Assembly (NCBI GenBank): GCA_041595355.1 | Contig: JBFHKO010000088.1 | Location: 1-9,840, forward strand | Reading direction: 5' to 3' | Source: JBFHKO01 sp041595355 | Lineage (GTDB): Bacteria > Pseudomonadota > Gammaproteobacteria > Enterobacterales > Aeromonadaceae | Length of the DNA stretch: 9,840 bases | In this document: in pieces, positions 1-8,106 of the stretch | Layout: every line of letters begins with the position of its first letter | How positions within the stretch are numbered: the first letter of the stretch is position 1 | Made by a program: the position numbers and the translations under genes | The notes under the pieces: generated by a model | Database searches by the model: none | Told to the model about the DNA's origin: nothing | Seen by the model: the letters and a program-made list of their open reading frames with translations, nothing else

Positions 1-899
1 GCGGCGTGCTGACCCTGCTGCTCGCCCCGGGGCAGGGGCACAACCCCCACCTTGCCCCGGAGCAGGCTGTTGGCCTCCTGGGTCTGCAGGTAGGCGTCCG
101 GCCAGTGGCGCATGAACAGGGCGTCGCCCTTCTGGAACAGCGCCAGGGCGGACTCTTCTGTGTATTCCAGCGCGCTGGTGGGCGTGATGCTGCCAATCCA
201 GCCGGCGGCGGTGTCCAGGGCCTTGGCGGCCCGGGGGTTGTTGGCGCTGATGCGACCGTCATCTTCCACCAGGCTGCCCCCCTGGTGGGAGGCCACCCAC
301 TCCAGGGCATTGCAGGTCAGCGCCTCGCTCAATTTTCCCTGGATCAGCAGGCCCCAGAATTGCGGGTGGCCGCTGGCGCGTTCGGCCGCCTGTATGCGGC
401 GGGCGATGCGTTCCAGCTCAGTCCAGGTTTGCGGCGGCTGTTCGTCGTACTTTTCCAGCAGATCCTGGCGGTAGTAGAGCATGCCGGCGGTCACGGAGTC
501 CGGTATCGCCTTGATGCGGCCGTGGACGATGTTGCTCTGCCAGGCGGAGGGGATGAAGTCGGGGGCCATATCCCGGACCTGTGCGGTGAGATCCAGCAGA
601 TGTGGATCCAGCAGCCCCAGCCAGATGGTATCCACCAGCAGCAGATCCAGGGCATAGCCATCCCGGGCGATGAACACCTGCTGCAGCAGCGGCCACTTCT
701 CGGTGGTGCTGGTGGGCAAGCTCACGAACTGCAGCTGGTGGGGCGTCTCGGCTTCGAAGCGCTGCTTGATGTATTCGCAGTAGGCGCTGTTGGGTCCGCG
801 GGTGTCGCACTCCATCTTCAGGGTATCGGCCCTGGCCATGCCCAGTGTGCCGGTCAGCAGGACGCTCAGCAGCGTCAGTGCCTCTCTTGTCATCATCAT
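1..899 (-). CDS. Extracellular sugar-type solute-binding protein of an ABC importer (3' end outside window)
   Basis: Periplasmic binding protein that would capture a carbohydrate and deliver it to an ABC permease. Reading the minus strand from 899 gives 299 codons with no stop before the window edge, so the C-terminus and any permease genes lie outside. Residues 1-24 form a signal peptide with a likely cut after Ala-Arg-Ala at 22-24. The mature part has a Cys pair (C31, C41), a DxxW stretch near 100 (VDTIWLGLLD), a TAGMLYYRQDLLEKY block, an FWGLLIQGKLSEALTCNALEW block and FMRHWPDAY. These resemble the alpha-glucoside/trehalose/maltose binding proteins (ThuE/AglE type). The start is the first of three consecutive ATGs, seven bases after an AGAAGG ribosome site. 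It lies 82 bp downstream of norR on the same strand with no terminator between. The family call is firm; the exact sugar is not known. Confidence 0.9.
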   Translation of the reverse strand, partial: MMMTREALTLLSVLLTGTLGMARADTLKMECDTRGPNSAYCEYIKQRFEAETPHQLQFVSLPTSTTEKWPLLQQVFIARDGYALDLLLVDTIWLGLLDPHLLDLTAQVRDMAPDFIPSAWQSNIVHGRIKAIPDSVTAGMLYYRQDLLEKYDEQPPQTWTELERIARRIQAAERASGHPQFWGLLIQGKLSEALTCNALEWVASHQGGSLVEDDGRISANNPRAAKALDTAAGWIGSITPTSALEYTEESALALFQKGDALFMRHWPDAYLQTQEANSLLRGKVGVVPLPRGEQQGQHA

Positions 900-981
900 C
901 TGATGCCTTCTGTTGAGTGGTGCCGGGCGAGGTAGTCCTGGGGCTCGGCGTGGTTGAATGAAGTCGGTATGCGGCTGGACA

Positions 982-2556
<1,575 letters not shown>

Positions 2557-2737
2557 AAATACCGGCGTCGGGACAAGAGGCGACCATTGTAGCCAAAAGT
2601 GACGCTGTGCGTCTGCCTGCCGGAGCGCGACGGGGCCTGCTCGGCTGGCATTTAGTGGCGTCGGCATCAACACTTCAAGCAAGGCGCTCCCTCCGCTGTG
2701 CGAGAAGGGCGCGGCGGGGCAACCAGGAGGGATTGAG

Positions 2738-3121
2738 ATGAAACAAGCCATGGGGCTCTTGTGTGGCCTGCTGTTGAGCCTGCCGTTGCCAACGCTGGCC
2801 AATGACAGCTTCAATAGCGAGCTGAGCCACGTCATCGGCGGGGCCGTCATTGGCGGCAGCGTGACGGCGCTCTCCGAACACTACTGGCCGCAGTACGATC
2901 GGTTCTGGGTCGGGTTCGGCACCTCGGCCGCGGCCGGCCTGCTGGGCGAGGGGGTGCAGTACAGCATAGATGGCAGCTTCTCGTTGCTGGATGCCGGCGC
3001 CAATGCACTCGGCGGCCTGATGGGAGCCTGGCTTGTCGATGGTCTGATGCTGGCGCCCCAGGTGCGCCAGGAGGGGCCGCGCCACGCCTACCTTGGCATC
3101 CGGGCCAGTTACCGTTTCTAG
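2738..3121 (+). CDS. Small exported protein of unknown function, glycine-rich, YfiM/VanZ-like pattern
   Basis: I do not recognise this 127-residue protein with certainty. A strong AGGAGG ribosome site seven bases before the ATG supports translation. Residues 1-21 look like a signal peptide (positive start, leucine core, likely cut after Thr-Leu-Ala), with no lipobox cysteine. Two Gly/Ala-rich hydrophobic stretches follow (about 31-46 and 57-72), then a third (about 86-106) containing LLDAGANALGG. The spacing His31, Glu71, Asp85-Asn89-Gly92-Gly93 recalls the polar residues of small YfiM (DUF2279) and VanZ-like membrane proteins, but this is only a pattern match. It ends in Tyr-Arg-Phe, an ending also common in outer-membrane barrel proteins. 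It is divergent from norR across 181 bp and precedes hpt by 204 bp. It could be an inner-membrane or periplasmic protein; function is unassigned. Confidence 0.8.
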   Translation: MKQAMGLLCGLLLSLPLPTLANDSFNSELSHVIGGAVIGGSVTALSEHYWPQYDRFWVGFGTSAAAGLLGEGVQYSIDGSFSLLDAGANALGGLMGAWLVDGLMLAPQVRQEGPRHAYLGIRASYRF

Positions 3122-3258
3122 TCCTGCTTGGCCATCCGCCGCCTTTCATTTCGCGTGGCTGTGTGTTCCGACGGCCGGTTCAGGCCGGCGCCCCTGATGT
3201 GGCATGATCTTCGCCCGAGGCCGGGCGTCTCTCTTGTGCCGGCGACGGCGGATGGTGC

Positions 3259-3264
3259 TATCAT
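3259..3264 (+). promoter_or_regulatory. Likely hpt promoter (extended -10)
   Basis: The -10 hexamer TATCAT is preceded by TGC, giving an extended -10 (TGnTATCAT). The best -35-like hexamer, TTGTGC at 3234-3239, is 19 bases upstream, long for a sigma70 spacer but tolerable with an extended -10. Transcription would start near 3271, leaving a leader of about 55 bases before hpt. Inferred from motif only. Confidence 0.5.
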
Positions 3265-3325
3265 TGGCCGCTTCGAACGCCCCGTGGGGGCGCAGGTACA
3301 CGCAGACAGGATAAAGGTTGGTAAC

Positions 3326-3859
3326 ATGATGCAACACAGGGTGGAGGTGATGATCCCGGAGACCGAGCTGCAGGCGCGCATCGCCGAGCTGGGACAGGCC
3401 ATCAACCGCCATTATCAGGGCAGCCAGGAGCTGGTGCTGGTGGGATTGCTGCGCGGATCCTGCATTTTTCTGGCGGATCTGTGCCGCCACATCGAGGTGC
3501 CGGTGTCGCTGGATTTCATGACCGCCTCCAGCTACGGCGACCAGATGCACAACAGCCGCGAGGTGCGCATCCTCAAGGATCTGGACGGCGAGCTCGAGGG
3601 CAAGGATGTATTGATCGTCGAAGACATCATCGATACCGGCCATACCCTGGGCAAGGTGCGCGAGATCCTGTCGCTGCGGGAGCCCCGCTCCCTGGCCATC
3701 TGCACCCTGCTGGACAAACCCTCTCGCCGCGAGGTGGCGGTGCCGGTGGAGTGGATTGGCTTCTCCATTCCCGATGAGTTCGTGGTGGGGTGCGGGCTCG
3801 ACTATGCCCAGCACTACCGCAATCTGCGCTTCATCGGCAAGGTGGTCCCGCTGGCATGA
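3326..3859 (+). CDS. hpt: Hypoxanthine phosphoribosyltransferase
   Basis: Purine salvage enzyme: transfers the phosphoribosyl group of PRPP to hypoxanthine (and guanine) to give IMP or GMP in the cytoplasm. The 177-residue product is almost the length of E. coli Hpt (178) and nearly collinear with it. The N-terminal VEVMIPE, the LLRGS loop and FMTASSYG are all present. The PRPP-binding motif VLIVEDIIDTGHTL spans 95-108, with the acidic pair E99-D100, and LLDKPSRREV and the C-terminal GFSIPDEFVVGCGLDYAQ follow. Two ATGs lie in tandem at 3326 and 3329. The first is eight bases from an AAAGG ribosome site; the second would match the E. coli N-terminus more exactly. The reading frame stays open upstream to 3128, but that part has no similarity and contains the likely promoter. 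It appears to be transcribed on its own or with the following ABC pair. Confidence 0.97.
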   Translation: MMQHRVEVMIPETELQARIAELGQAINRHYQGSQELVLVGLLRGSCIFLADLCRHIEVPVSLDFMTASSYGDQMHNSREVRILKDLDGELEGKDVLIVEDIIDTGHTLGKVREILSLREPRSLAICTLLDKPSRREVAVPVEWIGFSIPDEFVVGCGLDYAQHYRNLRFIGKVVPLA

Positions 3860-3913
3860 TGCCGGTCGGGCAGGCGGCCTGACGTCATTCAGCGGCGGAC
3901 AGGTTCATGTTTT

Positions 3914-3937
3914 GCAGGCGCCATCCTCGGCGCCTGC
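3914..3937. other. Perfect hairpin between hpt and yadG
   Basis: A 9-bp perfect inverted repeat (GCAGGCGCC / GGCGCCTGC) flanks a six-base loop. No T run follows on the plus strand (TCCCC), so it is not a standard intrinsic terminator for hpt. On the minus strand it would be followed by AAAA, so it is no terminator there either. It may act as an RNA-stabilising or processing element or a weak attenuator upstream of yadG, whose AGGAG ribosome site starts ten bases after it. Confidence 0.6.
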
Positions 3938-3960
3938 TCCCCATTCAGGAGTGAGGGCTC

Positions 3961-4878
3961 ATGCAGGCACTCGAAATCTCGGCGCTCAGCAAAACCTACA
4001 AGGGGGGCGTCGAGGCGCTCAAGGGCATCGATCTGTCGGTGCAGGAAGGTGATTTCTACGCGCTGCTCGGACCCAACGGTGCCGGCAAGTCCACCACCAT
4101 CGGCATCATCAGCTCGCTGGTCAACAAGACGGCCGGCTCGGTCCGGGTGTTCGGCTATGACATCGATACCCAGCTGGAGGAGGCCAAGGCCCAGATTGGC
4201 CTGGTGCCTCAGGAGTTCAACTTCAGCCAGTTCGAGAAGGTGCAGCAGATCGTGGTCAACCAGGCGGGTTACTACGGGGTGCCACGCTCCCTGGCCGGCG
4301 AACGGGCCGAGAAATACCTGACGCTGCTGGATCTGTGGGACAAGCGCGACCAGCAGGCCCGCACCCTTTCCGGCGGCATGAAGCGGCGGCTGATGATAGC
4401 CCGCGCCCTGATGCACGAGCCGCGGCTGCTGATCCTGGATGAGCCGACCGCCGGGGTGGACATCGAGATCCGCCGCTCCATGTGGCACTTCCTGCGGGAG
4501 CTCAATGCCAGCGGCGTGACCATCATTCTCACCACTCACTACCTGGAGGAGGCGGAGATGCTGTGCCGCAATATCGGCATCATCGACAAGGGGCGCATCG
4601 TCGAAAATACCAGCATGCGCAGCTTGCTGGGCAAGCTGCATGTGGAAACCTTCGTGCTGGATCTGGCGCAGCCCGTGGAGACGCTGATCCTGGACGGTTT
4701 CGTCTGCCGGGTGCTCGGTGAGCAGAGCCTGGAGGTGGAGGTGGACAAGCGCAACGGCCTCAATTCCCTGTTCGAGCAGCTGTCGGCCCAGGGCATCGGG
4801 GTGCTCAGCATGCGCAACAAGGCCAATCGGCTGGAAGAGCTGTTTGTCAAACTGGTGGAAGAGGGACGCAAGGCATGA
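3961..4878 (+). CDS. yadG: ABC-2 type exporter ATP-binding subunit YadG
   Basis: Cytoplasmic ATPase of an ABC-2 export system; the transported substrate of YadGH is not established. The 305-residue protein follows E. coli YadG from end to end. Walker A GPNGAGKST is at 37-45 (K43), the Q-loop lies in LVPQEFNF near 80, the signature LSGGM at 136-140, Walker B LLILDEPT with D160 and catalytic E161, and the H-loop His at 193 in TTHYLEEAEM. The C-terminal part (about 215-305), including SMRNKANRLEELF, is the extension typical of this subfamily. An AGGAG ribosome site lies nine bases before the ATG. Its stop overlaps the yadH start by four bases (ATGA), a sign of translational coupling. In E. coli, can lies between hpt and yadG; here hpt and yadG are separated by only 101 bp. 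Confidence 0.95.
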   Translation: MQALEISALSKTYKGGVEALKGIDLSVQEGDFYALLGPNGAGKSTTIGIISSLVNKTAGSVRVFGYDIDTQLEEAKAQIGLVPQEFNFSQFEKVQQIVVNQAGYYGVPRSLAGERAEKYLTLLDLWDKRDQQARTLSGGMKRRLMIARALMHEPRLLILDEPTAGVDIEIRRSMWHFLRELNASGVTIILTTHYLEEAEMLCRNIGIIDKGRIVENTSMRSLLGKLHVETFVLDLAQPVETLILDGFVCRVLGEQSLEVEVDKRNGLNSLFEQLSAQGIGVLSMRNKANRLEELFVKLVEEGRKA

Positions 4879-5648
4879 ATCGCAGCGTATATTGGATCGC
4901 CTTCAAGAGCATAGTGACCAAGGAAATCACCCGTTTCACCCGCATCTGGGTGCAGACCCTGGTGCCGCCGGCCATCACCATGACCCTCTACTTTGTCATC
5001 TTCGGCAACCTCATCGGCAGCCGCATCGGCCAGATGCACGGCGTCAGTTACATGGAGTTCATCGTGCCCGGCCTCATCATGATGTCGGTGATCACCAACT
5101 CCTATTCCAATGTGGCCTCCTCCTTCTACAGTGCCAAGTTCCAGCGCTTCATCGAGGAGATGCTGGTGGCGCCGGTACCCAACTATGTGATTATTCTGGG
5201 CTTCGTGGCCGGCGGTGTGACCCGGGGCCTGCTGGTGGGCGGTATCGTCACCGCGGTGTCGCTCTTCTTCGTGCCCCTGCAGGTGCATTCGCCGCTCAGC
5301 ATAGTGGCGACCCTGGTGCTGACCGCGACCCTCTTCTCCCTGGCCGGGTTGCTGAATGCGCTGTTTGCCAAGAGTTTCGATGACATCAGCATCATCCCGA
5401 CCTTCGTGCTGACGCCGCTCACCTACCTGGGAGGCGTCTTCTACTCCATCGAGCTGTTGCCGCCCTTCTGGCAAGGGCTCTCCCAGGGCAATCCCATCCT
5501 CTACATGGTCAATGCCTTCCGCTTCGGCTTTCTTGGCGTGTCGGACGTGCCCCTGTCGTTGGCCTATGGCCTGATCCTGAGTTTCACCGCCGTGCTCTAT
5601 GCCACCGCCTGGTGGTTGATCGACAGGGGCATCGGCCTGCGTAGCTGA
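4875..5648 (+). CDS. yadH: ABC-2 type exporter membrane subunit YadH
   Basis: Inner-membrane permease partner of YadG, 257 residues, essentially the length of E. coli YadH. An amphipathic N-terminus (RSVYWIAFKSIVTKEITRF) precedes the first hydrophobic segment at about 29-47. Further segments lie near 61-80, 104-133, 141-165, 173-192 and 227-249, making about six membrane helices as in other ABC-2 permeases. The family signature region is clear at about 186-221: GGVFYSIELLPPFW followed by NPILYMVNAFRFGFLG. Start and stop overlap with yadG as ATGA, so the two subunits are probably made in step. No intrinsic terminator on the plus strand follows; the hairpin at 5664-5681 has its T run on the other strand. 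Substrate unknown. Confidence 0.95.
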   Translation: MNRSVYWIAFKSIVTKEITRFTRIWVQTLVPPAITMTLYFVIFGNLIGSRIGQMHGVSYMEFIVPGLIMMSVITNSYSNVASSFYSAKFQRFIEEMLVAPVPNYVIILGFVAGGVTRGLLVGGIVTAVSLFFVPLQVHSPLSIVATLVLTATLFSLAGLLNALFAKSFDDISIIPTFVLTPLTYLGGVFYSIELLPPFWQGLSQGNPILYMVNAFRFGFLGVSDVPLSLAYGLILSFTAVLYATAWWLIDRGIGLRS

Positions 5649-5657
5649 GCCGGCGAC

Positions 5658-5681
5658 AAAAAAGGCTCCCGCAAGGGAGCC
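5658..5681 (-). terminator. Intrinsic terminator for the small minus-strand gene
   Basis: On the minus strand a 7-bp perfect stem (GGCTCCC / GGGAGCC) with a four-base loop is followed immediately by six Ts. It lies 50 bp past the stop of the small exported protein gene and 10 bp past the yadH stop. Read on the plus strand the hairpin is not followed by Ts, so it would end yadGH transcripts poorly. Confidence 0.88.
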
Positions 5682-5730
5682 CGACTTGAACGCCATCCGT
5701 TGGCCGCGGAGTAAGCGGTATGGCCGCTGG

Positions 5731-5976
5731 CTAGCGATCCCGGGGGCGGTCCGATTCGGCGCGCCGGTAGGGCAGCCGCCGTTTCTCCTCGCCGATGAGA
5801 TCCCCTTTGGTGCCGTAGCGGGGGGTGGCCCGCTCGGCCTGGGGGGCTGCGTTCTGGTGTGTCCGATCCGGCTTGGCTTCGTCCCGCTGATAGAGACTCT
5901 CGCCCTGTTGTGCCTGCAGCGAACCGCTGGCCAACAACCCCAGCAGCGCCGCCGCCAGCAGTGTGGATGTATGCAT
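5731..5976 (-). CDS. Small exported, highly charged protein of unknown function
   Basis: I do not recognise this 81-residue protein. The ATG at 5976 has a GGGAG ribosome site six bases upstream, which I prefer over an in-frame ATG at 6003 that would put nine polar residues before the signal peptide. Residues 1-22 form a clear signal peptide (MHTSTLLAAALLGLLASGSLQA, cut after LQA). The mature 59 residues are polar and rich in Arg, Glu, Asp and Gln, with no cysteine and no hydrophobic segment, so a soluble and perhaps disordered periplasmic protein is likely. A strong intrinsic terminator follows, and the signal peptide, ribosome site and terminator together support a real gene. The overlapping plus-strand frame at 5686-5991 has none of these. 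It is separated from prs by the prs terminator, so it probably has its own promoter. Confidence 0.72.
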   Translation of the reverse strand: MHTSTLLAAALLGLLASGSLQAQQGESLYQRDEAKPDRTHQNAAPQAERATPRYGTKGDLIGEEKRRLPYRRAESDRPRDR

Positions 5977-6158
5977 GATGAGCTCCCGTGAGTCTGCCGA
6001 CAAACCGGCACCGGCCGGCGCGTCGTGGTGACTGTCAGCTGGTTAGACACCCAAAGGGGAGAAAAAATCCGTTTGTCTGTTGCCAGGCCGGAAGAAGGGG
6101 CTGCGCCGTCAGGGGGGAACTGAGCACGGCCGCCCTCCGGCGCGGGGGGCCGGCGCCG

Positions 6159-6190
6159 AAAATGACGCGGCCCCCATGATGGGGGCCGCG
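6159..6190 (-). terminator. Terminator after prs
   Basis: A 10-bp perfect stem (CGCGGCCCCC / GGGGGCCGCG) with an ATGAT loop starts 20 bp past the prs stop. On the minus strand it is followed by TCATTTT, a short interrupted T run. The very stable stem and its position at the end of lolB-ispE-prs make it the probable operon terminator. Confidence 0.8.
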
Positions 6191-6209
6191 CGTTAAGCCG
6201 CAGGTTCGC

Positions 6210-7157
6210 TTAGTGCTCGAACATGGCCGAGATGGACTCTTCGTTGCTGATGCGACGAATGGCCTCGGCCAGCATGGGGCTCAGGGTCAGCAGCTTCACC
6301 TTGCTGACGGCGCGCATGGCATCGCTCAGCGGGATGGAGTCGGTGACAATCACTTCGTCGATCATGGACTCGCTGATGTTCTTGGCCGCGGTGCCGGAGA
6401 AGACGGCGTGGGTGGCATAGGCCAGCACCTGCTTGGCGCCGCGCTCCTTGAGGGCCTCGGCCGCCTTGCACAGGGTACCGCCGGTGTCGATCATGTCGTC
6501 GACGATGATGCAGTCGCGGCCGGCAACGTCACCGATGAGATGCATCACCTGGGCCACGTTGGCACGCGGGCGGCGCTTGTCGATGATGGCGATATCGGTG
6601 TCATCCAGCAGCTTGGCGATGGCACGGGCGCGCACCACACCGCCGATGTCCGGGGAGACGATCACCGGGTCGGTCAGCTGGCGGGCCTTCATGTCTTCCA
6701 GCAGCACCGGGCTGCCGAACACGTTGTCTACCGGCACATCGAAGAAGCCCTGGATCTGCTCGGCGTGCAGATCCACGGTCAGCACGCGATCCACACCCAC
6801 GCTGGAGAGGAAGTCGGCGACCACCTTGGCGGTGATGGGCACCCGGGCGGAGCGAACGCGGCGATCCTGGCGCGCATAGCCGAAGTAGGGGATCACGGCG
6901 GTGATGCGTCCGGCAGAGGCGCGGCGCATGGCGTCGACCATGACGATCAGTTCCATCAGGTTGTCGTTGGTCGGGGCACAGGTGGACTGGATGATGAAGA
7001 TATCACCGCCACGTACATTCTCGTTGATCTGTACGCTGATCTCGCCGTCGCTGAAGCGACTGACGGTAGCGCTGCCCAGTTTGGTGAACAGACGATCGGC
7101 GATCTTTTGGGCGAGTTCGGGGGTGGCATTTCCAGCAAACAGCTTCATGTCAGGCAC
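6210..7157 (-). CDS. prs: Ribose-phosphate pyrophosphokinase (PRPP synthase)
   Basis: Makes PRPP from ribose 5-phosphate and ATP, feeding purine, pyrimidine, NAD, histidine and tryptophan synthesis. With the GTG start at 7157 the product is 315 residues, identical in length to E. coli Prs and very similar throughout. Visible motifs are MKLFAGNATPELA near the start, FSDGEISVQINENVRGGD, the ATP-binding PYFGYARQDRR, DLHAEQIQGFF, the catalytic Lys at about 194 in DKRRPRAN, and the PRPP loop VDDMIDTGGT at 219-228. It ends in NEESISAMFEH as in E. coli. GTG is preferred to the ATG three codons later because an AGAGG ribosome site lies eight bases before it and E. coli also begins with MPDMK. It is the last gene of lolB-ispE-prs, 82 bp after ispE, and probably has an additional promoter inside ispE. 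Confidence 0.98.
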   Translation of the reverse strand: MPDMKLFAGNATPELAQKIADRLFTKLGSATVSRFSDGEISVQINENVRGGDIFIIQSTCAPTNDNLMELIVMVDAMRRASAGRITAVIPYFGYARQDRRVRSARVPITAKVVADFLSSVGVDRVLTVDLHAEQIQGFFDVPVDNVFGSPVLLEDMKARQLTDPVIVSPDIGGVVRARAIAKLLDDTDIAIIDKRRPRANVAQVMHLIGDVAGRDCIIVDDMIDTGGTLCKAAEALKERGAKQVLAYATHAVFSGTAAKNISESMIDEVIVTDSIPLSDAMRAVSKVKLLTLSPMLAEAIRRISNEESISAMFEH

Positions 7158-7239
7158 AGTATTAACCTCTGGGTTGCGTCCTGTGTGGGGGAGGCCGGCG
7201 GGCGTCATATGACAGCCGCTCGGGCCATGAACGGGTCCG

Positions 7240-8106
7240 TCAGCGGCACGCGGGTGTGCGCTCACAAACCTGTTGCAAAACGGTCTGGAGGGGTGATAGG
7301 GTTGCCCCTCGTGCTACAAACCCCTGTAGCCAGTTCGGCACTTGTGCCAAGACCTTCCGGGCCTCCTGCTCCTCATCAAATTCGGCGAAGACACAGGCTC
7401 CAGTGCCCGTCATTCTTGACGGCGCATATTCTAGCAACCACTCCAACGCCTTGGCAACCTCAGGGTAGGCCTTTTTGACCAGCGGTTCGCAATCGTTTTT
7501 CCGTGCGCCAGATCTCAATTCCGACCAATTCTGCTTGGGTGTATCTCGAATGAGTGCGGGATCCTGGAAGATCCGGGCGGTGGCGACGTGGCAGGGCGGC
7601 ACCAGTACCAGATACCACTTCCGGGGTACCTGCACCGGCGTCAGCCGCTCACCCACCCCCTCGGCAAAGGCCGCCCGCCCGCGCACGAACACCGGCACAT
7701 CGGCACCCAGCTGGCGGCCGAGCTCGGCCAGGGCCTCGTCGTCCAGCCCCAGCTGCCACAGCTGGTTGAGCGCCACCAGGGTGGTGGCGGCATCCGCGGA
7801 GCCGCCACCGATGCCGCCGCCCATGGGCAGGCGCTTGTCGAGCCGAATGCGGGCCCCCAGGGGCCGGGGGCTCAGGGCCTTGAGCAGCATGGCGGCGCGG
7901 TAGATGAGATTCTGCTCCAGGGGCACGTCCGGCATGGGCGGGGTAAGGCTGACGGCATCGCTGTCATCCACCTCGAAGGCCAGCCGGTCGCCATGCTCGA
8001 GGAAGATGAACAGCGTCTGCAGTTCATGATAGCCATCCGGGCGGCGGCCATTGATATGCAGGAACAGGTTCAGCTTGGCCGGTGCCGGCCACCAGAGGGT
8101 ATTCAT
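7240..8106 (-). CDS. ispE: 4-diphosphocytidyl-2-C-methyl-D-erythritol kinase
   Basis: GHMP-family kinase of the MEP isoprenoid pathway; phosphorylates CDP-methylerythritol at its 2-hydroxyl with ATP. The 288-residue product aligns with E. coli IspE (283). It shows PAPAKLNLFL with K11, the glycine-rich ATP loop PMGGGIGGGSADAA at 94-107, and LGADVPVFVRG with the catalytic Asp at 136. In the C-terminal half, WLLEYAPSRMTGTGACVFAEF and GFVARGATLSPL are typical. Start and lolB stop overlap by four bases (ATGA), which fixes the ATG at 8106 and suggests coupling. The last ~100 codons (7240-7555) differ sharply in base and codon use, with CTA, TCA, AGA, CGA and GCA codons rare elsewhere in the gene. 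The protein itself remains well conserved there, so the gene is intact. Confidence 0.97.
   Translation of the reverse strand: MNTLWWPAPAKLNLFLHINGRRPDGYHELQTLFIFLEHGDRLAFEVDDSDAVSLTPPMPDVPLEQNLIYRAAMLLKALSPRPLGARIRLDKRLPMGGGIGGGSADAATTLVALNQLWQLGLDDEALAELGRQLGADVPVFVRGRAAFAEGVGERLTPVQVPRKWYLVLVPPCHVATARIFQDPALIRDTPKQNWSELRSGARKNDCEPLVKKAYPEVAKALEWLLEYAPSRMTGTGACVFAEFDEEQEARKVLAQVPNWLQGFVARGATLSPLQTVLQQVCERTPACR
7428..7457 (-). promoter_or_regulatory. Internal promoter for prs inside ispE
   Basis: On the minus strand TTGCCA (7457-7452) and TAGAAT (7433-7428) are separated by 18 bases, and TGC directly before the -10 makes it an extended -10. Each hexamer matches the sigma70 consensus at five of six positions. 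Transcription would start near 7421, giving prs a leader of about 264 nt. The -10 falls in codons CTA-GAA-TAT of IspE, within an unusually AT-rich part of the gene. From memory, E. coli prs also has a long leader arising upstream in ispE. Confidence 0.65.

Noticed and set aside
6..935. 309-codon plus-strand reading frame at the left edge
   Set aside because: Shadow of the minus-strand solute-binding protein, which has a signal peptide, ribosome site and family motifs.
2646..2662. Possible sigma54 promoter TGGCATTTAGTGGCG upstream of the small exported gene
   Set aside because: The GG and GC doublets are nine rather than ten bases apart and the -12 half lacks TTGC, so it does not meet the strict sigma54 spacing expected of a NorR target.
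2557..2850. 98-codon N-terminal extension of norR
   Set aside because: The frame is open upstream, but the E. coli NorR alignment begins at the ATG at 2556 and the extension overlaps the divergent gene's coding region.
3170..3197. GCCGG...CCGGC inverted repeat after the small exported gene as a terminator
   Set aside because: Five-base arms and no T run; not distinguishable from general GC-rich background.
4539..6050. 503-codon minus-strand reading frame opposite yadG-yadH
   Set aside because: Crosses the terminator at 5658-5681 and mirrors the conserved yadG and yadH genes; no start signals or similarity.
7204..7213. Palindrome GTCATATGAC between ispE and prs
   Set aside because: Perfect but only 10 bp, does not match the PurR box or another operator I know, and is expected occasionally by chance.
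6213..7478. 421-codon plus-strand reading frame opposite prs
   Set aside because: Antisense shadow of prs and the ispE 3' end; His/Gly/Asp-rich composition typical of a reversed frame.
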